Assembly: GCA_934045075.1 (NCBI GenBank) | Contig: OW203736.1 | Coordinates: forward strand, 3,268,591 to 3,332,590 | DNA: 64,000 bases | From: Yponomeuta sedellus | Lineage: Eukaryota > Arthropoda > Insecta > Lepidoptera > Yponomeutidae | Direction: 5' to 3' | Part shown: positions 55,319 through 64,000 of the stretch, in pieces | How positions within the stretch are numbered: the stretch's first letter is position 1 | How the letters are laid out: every line of letters starts with the position of its first letter | Program-made: the position numbers and the translations under genes | The notes under the pieces: model-generated | Told to the model about the DNA's origin: nothing | Database searches by the model: none | Seen by the model: the letters and a program-made list of their open reading frames with translations, nothing else

Positions 55319-56399
55319 AGTGGTGACCCCTGACAGAACACTGTCACGCGAGGTTTTTGTTACGCCGCCGCTCCGTCGCACCGCGTTCATACGATGACGC
55401 TCATCAGAAAATGGGGCTAATCGGCCCTGCCCCGCTGCTGCTCCGCTGCCACGCCGCGCCGCCCTGCGCCGCTAGGCGCTTACTTCAGCGCGCCGCCACG
55501 CGGCCGCCGCACTGCGCCGCCACGCGGGCGCCGCCCTGCGCCGCCAAGCGTTCGCTCCATCGCGCCGCCACGCGGCCGCCGCACCGCGCCGCCCACGGCA
55601 GCCGCCGCCACGCGCCACCGCGCTGCCACACGGCGCCCGCGCCACCGCGCTGCCACACGGCGCCCGCTCCACCGCGCTGCCACGCGGCACCCGCGCTGCC
55701 ACGCGGCGCCCGCTCCACCGCGCTGCCACGCAGCCGCCGCCCCGCGCCACCGCGCTGCCACGCGGCGCCCGCGCTGCCACGCGGCGCCTGCTCCACCGCG
55801 CTGCCACGCGGCCGCCGCCTCGCGCCACCGCGCTGCCACGCGCCTGCCGCGCCCGACCTTTCGTGCTGCCCGCCCTGCTAAGCCCACGCTGAGTGCCTGC
55901 CGCGCCGACGCGGCGCGCGCCCTCTGAGCCACGCCGCTTGTGCCCGCCGCGCCCGCCGCATCGGCGACGCTCGCACCGCTTGCGCTGCTCGTGCCTGCGC
56001 CGACGTTGCGCGCGCCCTTGTGCCACGCTGCTTAAGACCGCGTCCGCCGCACCGGCGCCGCCGCACGTGCCGCTCGTGCCAGCACTTGCCGCGCCGGCGC
56101 CGTTTGTGCCGCGCCGGCAGCACTGGCATCACCTGCACCTACACCTCACGCCGCGCCGCGCTGAGTGGCGCCGTCGACGACTGATCCTCCGCCTACGCGC
56201 ACCCGGCACCCGTTGCTGCGACGTGCGACGCGTCCTGCCTGCCATCCGGCCACGCGCGCCCGGATCGATGGCCGGCTGCCACGGGACATCGTGAACCTCG
56301 TTTACAACGGACGCGGGGTAACCCTCACTGTATTTCGCTAACTTTATACTTAGATTATCCTATTTTTAGGTTATTTAGTTAGTGTATTTACCAATCAAA
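55319..56399 (+). other. GC-rich repetitive leader of the CsRn1-like element
   Basis: About 1.1 kb of very GC-rich DNA (mostly G/C between 55360 and 56290). The part 55480-55860 consists of variants of a ~21-24-bp unit around CGCTGCCACGCGGC. Long frames on both strands are products of the repeats; none begins with a credible ATG. Confidence 0.8.
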
Positions 56400-57209
56400 A
56401 TGTTGCCAGTAACGAAATCACTTGACAGTAGTGTGCAGGACGGTCGGGATAGGTATGAGGGACCGCAGGTTGCCAAGGTGGCATGTAAGCTACCACCATT
56501 TTGGTCAGGAAAGCCAACCTCGTGGTTTAGTCAGGCAGAGGCATGTTTCGCCTTAGCTGGTATCACAGCGGAGGACACTAAATATAACCACATTGTGGCC
56601 AGCCTCACCGAGTCCGTGATAGACGTGGTAGAAGAGGTAGTGAACAACCCACCGGCCGAGAACAAGTACACTCATTTAAAGTCAGAGCTAATAAGTAGGC
56701 TCTCATTATCTAAGGAAAAAAGATTAGCACAATTGTTAGGGGATGAGGAATTGGGTGACCGGAGGCCTACCCAGTTTCTCAGACACCTTCGGACCTTGGC
56801 AGGGACTAGCATAGGGGACGACTCCATTGTACGCCAGCTGTGGCTCCGCCGCCTGCCGGAGCATATCCAGGCCATACTGGCTGCTCAGGCAGACCTACCA
56901 TTAGATAAGGTGGCCGAGCTTGCAGACCGAATCGCGGAGGTTTCGCCCTCTACCAGAGTCATCTGCGCGACCACTGCTCCGGACCCTCTTCAGGACCTTG
57001 CCCGCCAGGTAAGTGAGCTGACTCGCCAGGTGGCAGCACTGCAGAGAAGCAGGTCGCGCAACCGATCTCCATCAGCGACTCCAAACCGATCCAGAGGGGC
57101 TACACCAACGCGAAATGGATGGTGTTGGTACCACAAACGTTTTAGAACAAAGGCCACAAAGTGCACTGGTAATTGCAGTTTCACGGAAAACACCCGGAGC
57201 AGTCAGTAG
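56400..57209 (+). CDS. CsRn1-like Gag
   Basis: 269 codons from ATG 56400. The capsid region begins [20 protein letters not shown] and contains [20 protein letters not shown], typical of the CsRn1 clade. The C-terminus has an unusual zinc-finger-like [18 protein letters not shown] rather than a CCHC knuckle, as in that clade. It overlaps pol by 37 nt in the -1 frame. Confidence 0.9.
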   Translation: MLPVTKSLDSSVQDGRDRYEGPQVAKVACKLPPFWSGKPTSWFSQAEACFALAGITAEDTKYNHIVASLTESVIDVVEEVVNNPPAENKYTHLKSELISRLSLSKEKRLAQLLGDEELGDRRPTQFLRHLRTLAGTSIGDDSIVRQLWLRRLPEHIQAILAAQADLPLDKVAELADRIAEVSPSTRVICATTAPDPLQDLARQVSELTRQVAALQRSRSRNRSPSATPNRSRGATPTRNGWCWYHKRFRTKATKCTGNCSFTENTRSSQ

Positions 57210-60200
57210 TGGCGGCTACTGACTGTCTTCCTGCTGGCCGCCGCATCTTCGTTACCGAACAACGCACTAAACGTCGGTACCTCATTGATACTGGATCGGA
57301 CCTCTGCTGCGCACCTCGCAGCTGGTTCCCAGGTCGCAAGCAGTCGCAGGACTATGGCCTAACAGCTGCGAATGGCAGCAGCATTAGAACATATGGTTTG
57401 GTTTCCCTACATCTCAATTTAGGTCTTCGACGCGAGTTTGTGTGGCAGTTTGTCATAGCGGATGTTGACATTGCCATAATTGGCTCAGATTTCTTGGCTC
57501 ATTACCATCTTCTGCCGGACTGCCGTACCAAGAGGTTAGTGGACGCTTCTACTGGACTCTCCTCGCCTGCTACCAGCGCTACAACTGACCAGGCCAGTAT
57601 TAAGTCCATAATCTCCGGAAACTCGAGTTTCACACAATTGCTAGCCGAGTTCCCCGATATAACTCGCCCGCACGGCCTCCCAAGAGTGATCAAACATGAG
57701 ACTGTACACCACATTAATACTACTAGCGGCCCACCCGTCTCCTGCCGTCCCCGCCGCCTGGCTCCTCAGAAACTTACTGAGGCCAAGAAGGAGTTCGAGG
57801 ACATGGTGAGTTCCGGGACAGCGAGGCTCTCCAAGAGTTCATGGTCCTCTCCATTGCATATGGCCCCTAAGAAGGAAGACGCCTGGCGTCCATGCGGCGA
57901 TTACCGCGCCCTGAATGCCAGGACCATCCCTGACTGCTATCCGGTACGGCACATTAATGATTTTTCTCACAATTTAGCCGGAGCCACGATATTCAGCACG
58001 ATAGATTTAGTTAAAGCCTATCATCAAATCCCTGTGAGCGACCCTGATATTCCCAAAACAGCTATCACAACCCCCTTTGGGCTTTTTGAATTTCCTTTTA
58101 TGACATTTGGTCTGCGCAATGCCGGCCAGACGTTCCAGAGATTTATTGATGAGGTTACTCGGGGACTGCAATTCTGTTTTCCTTATGTCGATGACATTTT
58201 AGTCTATTCAAAGGACAAAAGTCAACACATAGAGCATCTCCGAATTCTTTTTCAACGTTTGCAGGATTATGGGGTCGTAGTAAATCCAGCTAAGTGCATC
58301 TTAGGAGCTAGTGAGGTATTATTCTTAGGTTTTCATATCACCGCAGAAGGTACTCGTCCTCCCCCAGACCGCATAAAAGCCCTTGTAGATTATGCCCCTC
58401 CCAAAACTGTTCAAGGCATGCGTCGATTTCTGGGAATGATGAACTTTTACCGTCGTTTTATCCCTCACGCTGCTAAGAATCAAGCACCATTGATTAACGC
58501 ACTCACGGAGCTCCAAGGGAAAGGTGCGAAGCCATTCATATGGACACCTGACCTCCTTCAGAGTTTTGCGGCCTGCAAGGAGAGCCTAGCTCAAGCTACC
58601 TTGCTGCAGCACCCCGTGCTTGACGCTCCGCTCGGTCTTTTCACTGACGCGTCGAGCATCCACATTGGTGCTTGTCTACAACAGTTGGTTAACGGTCAGT
58701 ACGTCCCTCTAGCTTTCTTCAGCAAGAAGCTTACACCGAAGCAAATTGAGTGGCCGGCCTACTACCGGGAGCTGCTCGCCGTTTACGAGAGCGTGCAACA
58801 TTTCCGGCATATACTGCAGGTCCAGCATGCCACGATTTTCACTGACCACAAACCGCTGCTGTACGCTTTCGTCCAGCGGCGAGAAAAGCTACCCCCTCCA
58901 CAGCTTAACCAGCTATCCTTTATCAGCCAATTTACCACGGACATCAAGTATATAAAAGGTGAGGACAATGTGGTAGCTGATACGATGTCACGTATAGAAG
59001 CCATCGCGCTCGAGCAGGACTACGAAGCCCTAGCAAAATCACAGGAGACTGACACCGAGCTCGCAACACTGACTGGTTCCTCTGGACTGAGCTTGACTAA
59101 GGTAAATATTCCAGGAACCAATGTCTATGTCACTTGCGACGTATCCTCGGGAAAAGCTCGCCCGTACCTAACTCCCCGGTTTCGCCGTGCGGTGTTCGAC
59201 AAGTTGCACAACCTGAGTCACCCCGGCGCAAGGGCAACAACCAAGCTGGTTACCGAGCGGTACGTATGGCCATCAGTTAGGAAGGACTGTAGAGAATGGG
59301 CCCGGTCTTGCCTAGCATGTCAACGCAGCAAAGTGTCGAGACATATCTCAACGCCGATGGGCAGCTTTAACCAACCATCTGGGCGTTTCATGCAGGTTCA
59401 TATAGACATTGTAGGTCCCCTACCAGTTAGCAACGAGTTCCGCTACCTCCTCACTGCCATAGACAGAGCGTCCAGATGGCCGGAAGCATGGCCCATGCGC
59501 TCCATCACAGCAGAGGAGGTTGCTGAAACATTCACCCGGGAATGGGTCTCTCGGTTCGGCGTCCCCGTGACACTAACTACAGACCAAGGTACGCAGTTTG
59601 AGTCGGATCTATTCCGCCGCCTCATGGTCCAGTTTGACACCAAACGGGTAAGAACCACTTCATATCATCCTTGTGCCAATGGCATGATAGAGCGCGTGCA
59701 CCGACAACTTAAAGCGTCCCTTATGTGCCACGAAGGCGCATGGACCAAGGCCCTACCTTTGGTACTGCTGGGTATGCGTGCAGCCGTCAAGGAAGACCTG
59801 AAAGCCACTGCAGCTGAGATGCTGTATGGCGGACCCATCCGCCTCCCTGGTGAGCTACTAGTTCAACAAACTAACCCAACCTCCGTCGACAACCCAGCTG
59901 ATTTCGTCGTACAGCTACGGCGGAAAATGGCTGCCATTCGTCCGGTACCTGCTGTACATCATACCACAAAAACGCCATTCGTTTTTAAGGAACTGGCCAC
60001 GGCGACACACATCTTTTTACGCGATGACACCATCCGCCGGTCCCTGCAACCTCCATACACAGGGCCCTACTCGGTTATAGGGCGTTCCAGAGATGGTAAA
60101 ACCATTACTATCAGTCTAAAAGGTAAAACAACAGTAGTTAGCGTAGACCGTGTTAAGCCAGCGTTCCTGGAACGGACCCCGCAGTCAGGTCATGGGGACC

Positions 60201-60412
60201 AGCCTCCCCCGCAGCCGGTTTCTGCCAAGCAGTCACTCGTGCCACCAACCCAGGTGGGCTCGCCTTTCTTGCAGCCTACCATGGACCCATCCCCGGTCCA
60301 GGTAGCGCCGCCTCTACCTGTGGTCCATTCGCCTGTACCGACCCTACCTGCATTCATTAAACGCACCCGTTCAGGGAGACAGGTTAGGTTTAAAAACATA
60401 AAAGATTGGTAA
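57173..60412 (+). CDS. CsRn1-like Pol polyprotein, intact
   Basis: About 1,079 codons with no ATG start, expressed by -1 frameshifting from gag in the overlap 57173-57209 (a GGAAAAC stretch at 57186 is a possible slip site). Order: protease ([10 protein letters not shown], Asp39), reverse transcriptase ([19 protein letters not shown] ending at residue 341), RNase H ([21 protein letters not shown]), integrase zinc region ([10 protein letters not shown]…CLACQRSK) and core ([33 protein letters not shown]). No stop or frameshift; a Pro-rich tail ends it. No envelope gene follows. Confidence 0.95.
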   Translation: MQFHGKHPEQSVVAATDCLPAGRRIFVTEQRTKRRYLIDTGSDLCCAPRSWFPGRKQSQDYGLTAANGSSIRTYGLVSLHLNLGLRREFVWQFVIADVDIAIIGSDFLAHYHLLPDCRTKRLVDASTGLSSPATSATTDQASIKSIISGNSSFTQLLAEFPDITRPHGLPRVIKHETVHHINTTSGPPVSCRPRRLAPQKLTEAKKEFEDMVSSGTARLSKSSWSSPLHMAPKKEDAWRPCGDYRALNARTIPDCYPVRHINDFSHNLAGATIFSTIDLVKAYHQIPVSDPDIPKTAITTPFGLFEFPFMTFGLRNAGQTFQRFIDEVTRGLQFCFPYVDDILVYSKDKSQHIEHLRILFQRLQDYGVVVNPAKCILGASEVLFLGFHITAEGTRPPPDRIKALVDYAPPKTVQGMRRFLGMMNFYRRFIPHAAKNQAPLINALTELQGKGAKPFIWTPDLLQSFAACKESLAQATLLQHPVLDAPLGLFTDASSIHIGACLQQLVNGQYVPLAFFSKKLTPKQIEWPAYYRELLAVYESVQHFRHILQVQHATIFTDHKPLLYAFVQRREKLPPPQLNQLSFISQFTTDIKYIKGEDNVVADTMSRIEAIALEQDYEALAKSQETDTELATLTGSSGLSLTKVNIPGTNVYVTCDVSSGKARPYLTPRFRRAVFDKLHNLSHPGARATTKLVTERYVWPSVRKDCREWARSCLACQRSKVSRHISTPMGSFNQPSGRFMQVHIDIVGPLPVSNEFRYLLTAIDRASRWPEAWPMRSITAEEVAETFTREWVSRFGVPVTLTTDQGTQFESDLFRRLMVQFDTKRVRTTSYHPCANGMIERVHRQLKASLMCHEGAWTKALPLVLLGMRAAVKEDLKATAAEMLYGGPIRLPGELLVQQTNPTSVDNPADFVVQLRRKMAAIRPVPAVHHTTKTPFVFKELATATHIFLRDDTIRRSLQPPYTGPYSVIGRSRDGKTITISLKGKTTVVSVDRVKPAFLERTPQSGHGDQPPPQPVSAKQSLVPPTQVGSPFLQPTMDPSPVQVAPPLPVVHSPVPTLPAFIKRTRSGRQVRFKNIKDW

Positions 60413-61635
60413 ATACAGTAATTAGGCATCTTGTATTCTTTTCATTTCACAAAGGTGTAACACATGTTGTGCAGGAGTATAGTTATGTAAATACTCAAAG
60501 GTAAATAAAACAAAGTTTGTATAATTTTGGAACAATATTTAATAATTTTGTTTTTGTATCCACAAGAGGTCTTTAATAATAGGCTTGCATATATTAAGTT
60601 AGGATATGTTATAGTAAGTTAAACATGTCATGTTGTTTAACTCCCTACTGTGTCTAAGCAAGGCTGTATGCCTGATTTTGCTGTGTTTAAGGTAATATTA
60701 AGCTCGCTACATTATAGTCATACATACCTTTTATGCCATTCTAAATAATATGTATTGCTATGTTTTCTGTAATATTAAGTTTGCCATATACAGCCAGTAT
60801 ACTTACCACATAAGCCTAGGTAAACATTTGCAATGTAACCTTTATAGTATATCCCACTTACCATTCTCCGTAGGGGGGTGGTTGTGGCAACATTGTAATT
60901 ATCGTTCACTCACGGGCACGATGGATTTCCATCGATTGACCGCTCACTCATTCAATTCAATCATTCACTCGGTAACTCGGTCAATCGTTCTTCTCTCCGC
61001 TACGTCTGTGACAGCAGGACGTGCTCGTGGGATTTTTGGTTATAAAGAGACGCTATAACCTCAGGTGAATAGGAAACTATTTCTGATTGTCATTGTATTT
61101 GCTGTTGTGTGCTGGTGTGAAATAAAAGCCTTAATTTTGTAAAGAGACTGACGTTATTGACGCCGCCATCCTCTAAAATATTTTCTTTTAAAATCCTTGA
61201 CAGAGGTTACTCGAGGTCAGACACAGTATTTATTATCTCTCACTCTGTTTATATACCCATCTCTCGAAAATTCGATAACGTCCATTGTACTAGACAAGAG
61301 TAAGCAGTGTGACTCGTTGGGAATAAAAAAATCCCAACGAGTAACAGTGTGACTGGTTGGGAATAAATTATTCCCAACGAGTCACACCCCTGTCGAGGGT
61401 GTGACTCGTTGGGAACAAAGGATGTATTCTGGTATACAATTCTAAGCATAGATAATGTCATTTTAGTATTAAAATATCTTCAGGCGCACGTAGTTTTACC
61501 ATGCCCTATTAAGGGTTAAGACTGCGTCATAGTAAACGCTGCGATGGTGCAGCACCCGTGTGGCCGGCTATGCGTCAAAATATTTGCGTTGCGACGACGC
61601 AACGCAACGCAACGCGCCGTGTGGACTGGCTCTAA

Positions 61636-62009
61636 GGCCTCGGTCTCGAATTTTGCGGGCGGCGGAGCGGCAGCGGCGGCGGCGCGGGAGAGGGGCGGGC
61701 AACGCATACCTGTTCTCGAAACCAGCGGGCAGATCGCGCGGCACTGTAGCGGTGTAGTGTTGTGTTCGTGGTTGTGTTGTCGACATTCGCAAACGAAATG
61801 TCTGAAAATCGGCGACAACATCTTTTTGATTCAAATTTATTCCTAAGGCCCGGATTCCTCTGTCGCTGACGTCGGTCGCGTACCGTCAGTCGCGTAGCGC
61901 GCTGTCCATCAGCGCCAATGAAAACATCCGTAGTGTGATACTGACCGCTCCACGGTACAGGCGTCTCCAAGTGGATTTGTGAAGCGGAGTTTGAATTTGG
62001 GATATTATT
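61636..62009. other. GC-rich unassigned stretch right of the Harbinger end
   Basis: High GC with GGCGGCGG tracts (61650-61700), then CTAAGGCCCGGATTCCTCTG at 61847, which could be the TAA-flanked left end of another Harbinger family. ATG 61797 opens a short frame (MSENRRQHLFDSN) without identity. Confidence 0.4.
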
Positions 62010-62189
62010 ATGAACCCGTTTATAAATTGTTTAGTTGCTGCAGCATACTTACGCAAGCGGAGACGGCGTCAATATAGAAAAAAAAGATATCACATTCACC
62101 CAATTGTTGCTGATAGGGTGACGAATGGTGAATTTTCTACTTTATTTGAAAAGCTACGTCAGGACGAGGAAAAGTTTTTTAACCCTTAA
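62010..62189 (+). pseudogene. Harbinger transposase exon-1 fragment
   Basis: MNPFINCLVAAAYLRKRRRR … HIHPIVADRVTNGEF … FEKLRQDEEKFFNP matches the layout of Harbinger transposase N-termini: basic cluster, then the FF-x-x-FRMS helix, which here stops after KFFN. The rest of the gene is not found before the foldback insertion at 62264. Confidence 0.65.
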
Positions 62190-62263
62190 TCAAACAGAAT
62201 ACTTTTTTATGAGATAAATGAAAACTAAGAATGGTTTTTAGGTAAGTTGGGTGCGTAGATTCG

Positions 62264-63425
62264 TGACCGTCAGGTCCGCTGGACCAAATGAGATATAGAA
62301 ATCAAACCATGCGTATTATTTACTACCCATTTGCTACTATTTACTACCTATCATAAAGTATTTGCTACCTTTACGGTATCGAATTCATCAAAAGAATAAA
62401 GTGGCCAGCCATTCTGACTTCTGGTTGGCTGGCTCCTTGAATTTTCTCGTCATGTTAACACTTAACGTTAACGATGTCATTGATATCAGTATTTACTACA
62501 TTTTTGCTACCTAGAGAAAACATTATTTTTACGATGATAAAAAGCTCGCATAAACCTTATTTAGGAAAAAAATAAAACGCCTGTGCAAATGCTCATACCA
62601 CCCGTGTTATTCATGGCTAAAATATTTCTGCAGGCGCTTAGTAGAAGTAGATTTTAAATGAACTGTCTTGTGTTTTAGTTGAATTTGTGATACCATAATA
62701 AGTAGAGTTATATGAAAATCGTTAGAAGACTCAAAAATGACAATAAAATTAATTGAAATAATAATTAATATAGTCGATCTAATTATGTCATGTTATTGGC
62801 GTGTTTCAGCTTTCTGAATCTGTCACCGTTGCAAATATTATGTAGCTCATTTGTAAATAATATTTTTTAAACTACCGACAATGTTCATGGATACAATTAA
62901 TGGTATTCCAATTTCAGATCTTATTATAAATAATTTGTTAATATATTTATGAACTTTTATTACATATCTTAAGAATTTAGAAATATAAATAAGCATGAAG
63001 TAGGTATAATTAGTTACAATACTTGGTCTAGAATCTACTAAGCGCCTGCGAAAATATTTTAGCCATTACCTTCATGGAGCACATAGCTGATGTGAGAATT
63101 AGTACAGGCGTTTTAATGCTGTTATCTAAATAAGATTTATGAGAGCTTTTTAGCATTGTAAAAATAATGTTTTCTTTAGGTAGCAAAAAGGTAGTAAATA
63201 CTGATATCAATGACATCGTTAACACTTAACTAACATGACATGAAAATCCAAGTAGCCAGCCAACCAGACGTCAGAATGGCTGGCCACTTTATTCTTTTGA
63301 TAAATTCGATACCGTAAAGGTAGCAAATACTTTATGATAGGTAGTAAATAGTAGCAAATGGGTAGTAAATAATACGCATGGTTTGATTTCTATATCTCAT
63401 TTGGTCCAGCGGACCTGACGGTCAC
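62264..63425. mobile_element. Complete non-autonomous Foldback MITE
   Basis: Begins GTGACCGTCAGGTCCGCTGG and ends with its reverse complement; GTAGATTC is duplicated at 62256-62263 and 63426-63433. Length 1,162 bp with long imperfect arms. Its middle (…CAGCTTTC|TGAATCTGTC…, at 62816) is the precise fusion of the two sides of the NOF-like gene in the 29.3-33.4 kb element, so it is an internal-deletion derivative. Confidence 0.93.
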
Positions 63426-63433
63426 GTAGATTC

Positions 63434-63834
63434 AGAAAAAAAATATAATATGTCACCAAATGTCAAAGAGAAAGTCAGAGGTCACGATTTTTTTGCCAAA
63501 AACCCAGTTCTCATTAGTGTTTTGAGGTTAAATTGAAAAAAAAATCTGGTAAGTGCATATAGTGAACACTATTATAAACTAGACTTATTTTCTGCATATT
63601 TGGCTTGAAAAGAATTGTGGAAACAGTACGATTTACTAGAAATTTTTAGGTTTTAGTAAGTGGGAAATTATTTCCCATTGTTCGTTCCTGCACTTAAAAT
63701 TTTCTTTGTTTCCGTAATAAATATATATATATATATATACAACTTCTGACCGTCTGTCTCGTGCACAAAAAAATTATCCGTATCCGATATTGTTTTTCTT
63801 CAGATTTTTATTATTTATTTCCAGCAAAAGAAAA
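63434..63834. other. Non-coding stretch before the last partial gene
   Basis: AT-rich. A GTAAGTGCAT donor-like site lies at 63549, an (AT)n run of about 20 bp at 63721-63740, and a pyrimidine-rich TTTATTTCCAG acceptor at 63814-63824. These suggest a two-exon start of the following gene, but no coding exon 1 is clear. Confidence 0.4.
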
Positions 63835-64000
63835 ATGAATAAGAAAAAAATACGAAAACCACAACCACTTACTAAAAAAAAACTAGAAGAAGCAGTAGAA
63901 AACTTGGCTGACTTATCTGATTTATCCGATTATGATTCTGAAGACGATAATTGCTTTGCTAATAGCATTTGTTCTCCTTCTGCAAGTTACTTAAATCAGC
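63835..64000 (+). CDS. N-terminus of an unidentified gene, cut by the window edge
   Basis: 55 codons are open from ATG 63835 to the end: a basic start (MNKKKIRKPQPLTKKK) then an acidic segment (LADLSDLSDYDSEDDN). A short basic then acidic leader is common at the N-terminus of piggyBac transposases, but this is too little to assign. Confidence 0.4.
   Translation, partial: MNKKKIRKPQPLTKKKLEEAVENLADLSDLSDYDSEDDNCFANSICSPSASYLNQ

Larger units (their letters stand above)
55025..61176 (+). mobile_element. CsRn1-like Ty3/gypsy retrotransposon, full length
   Basis: 294-bp LTRs 55025-55318 and 60883-61176 read identical, flanked by AATAT (55020-55024, 61177-61181). The empty site is preserved in MULE-2 at 43857-43861. 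TGGTGACCCC after the left LTR is a primer site of the tRNA-Trp type used by the CsRn1/Kabuki group, and AGGGGGGTGG precedes the right LTR as polypurine tract. gag and pol are both open. Identical LTRs indicate a very recent insertion. Confidence 0.94.
50078..61421. mobile_element. MULE-3: non-autonomous copy of MULE-2
   Basis: Same termini as MULE-2 (CCTTTGTTCCCAACGAGTCA). The 8-bp ATGTATTC lies at 50070-50077 and 61422-61429. The leader (50990-51640) matches MULE-2 35290-35905, then jumps near 51650 to the equivalent of about 39607, so the whole transposase gene is deleted. It hosts a Harbinger MITE, a retroposon plus gypsy, and a CsRn1-like gypsy. Bases 51000-52166 are MULE leader and 3' region with no gene beyond the hydrophobic frame at ~51658-51855. 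Confidence 0.9.
47444..61515. mobile_element. piggyBac element split by a MULE
   Basis: The left end CCCTTGATGGGGCAAGGG (47444) follows TTAA (47440-47443); the right end …CCCTATTAAGGG (61515) precedes TTAA (61516-61519). TTAA targets and CCCTT-type termini are diagnostic of piggyBac. The element proper is 47444-50077 and 61430-61515; the rest is the nested MULE copy. Confidence 0.93.
44385..61632. mobile_element. PIF/Harbinger element split by a piggyBac
   Basis: The left end GAGCCAGTCCACACGGCGCG (44385) is inverted at the right end (61632, …CGCGCCGTGTGGACTGGCTC). TAA flanks both ends (44382-44384, 61633-61635). The element proper is 44385-47443 plus 61520-61632; everything between is the piggyBac and its passengers. 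It encodes a MADF-type protein (plus) and a transposase (minus) with interleaved exons. Confidence 0.88.

Noticed and set aside
55357..55881. Plus-strand 174-codon frame in the same leader
   Set aside because: It begins with TTG, is repeat-derived, and lies in the untranslated leader of a typical CsRn1-like element.
55472..56138. Long reading frames on the minus strand over the GC-rich leader
   Set aside because: They are Arg/Ala/Gly repeats generated by the tandem GC-rich units, and several frames are open at once on both strands.

Overview
The window is AT-rich eukaryotic DNA with spliced genes and no bacterial features. It is almost certainly from an insect and most likely a lepidopteran: 25021-25542 is a member of a dispersed repeat I know from moth and butterfly genomes (recognisable head at 25021, 'gatcctataagggttccg' near its end), and the transposon families (Phantom-type MULE, PIF/Harbinger with MADF partner, piggyBac, mariner, CsRn1-like gypsy) fit. 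I find no convincing host gene. Practically all 64 kb is transposable elements, many inserted inside one another, as expected for heterochromatin or a W chromosome; that setting is inference.

Layout. 1-9.2 kb: tail of a transposase-like gene, small inverted-repeat elements, a pogo-like transposase pseudogene broken by a non-LTR fragment and by MULE-1 (4755-7261), a degenerate 44-bp tandem repeat, and a retroposon with a tRNA-like module. 9.3-12.9 kb: decayed gene with a DUF7869-like core. 13.5-22.5 kb: Harbinger MADF exons, a hAT element (14259-16903, 8-bp TSD), a 1,019-bp-arm palindrome around a MULE fragment, and a complete Harbinger (19266-22455) with an apparently intact transposase. 22.5-25.7 kb: piggyBac and MULE relics and short repeats. 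26-35 kb: two NOF-like (Foldback/Mutator) transposase pseudogenes among many copies of long foldback arms starting GTGACCGTCAGGTCC. 35.1-44.2 kb: MULE-2 (8-bp TSD AGCATTTG) holding an intact mariner and a 3,658-bp transposon (40188-43845) whose single spliced gene has the DUF7869-like core. 44.4-61.6 kb: a Harbinger (TSD TAA) split by a piggyBac (47444-61515, TTAA), split by a non-autonomous MULE (50078-61421, TSD ATGTATTC), itself split by a Harbinger MITE, a retroposon carrying a deleted gypsy element, and a full-length CsRn1-like gypsy with identical LTRs. 61.6-64 kb: Harbinger remnants, a complete foldback MITE with 8-bp TSD, and the start of an unidentified gene.

The strongest candidate for an undescribed system is 40188-43845: perfect 26-bp inverted termini, a 4-bp AATT duplication supported by an unoccupied paralogous site inside the second MULE copy, arrays of GAAGGTGWTATGT motifs, and one gene encoding a conserved D-D-D-E pattern that is also preserved in the diverged copy at 9.4-12.9 kb. 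I infer that DUF7869-like proteins of this type are transposases. Second, a deletion derivative (62264-63425) ties the NOF-like gene to the foldback termini. Third, two Harbinger families carry transposase and MADF genes on opposite strands with interdigitated exons.
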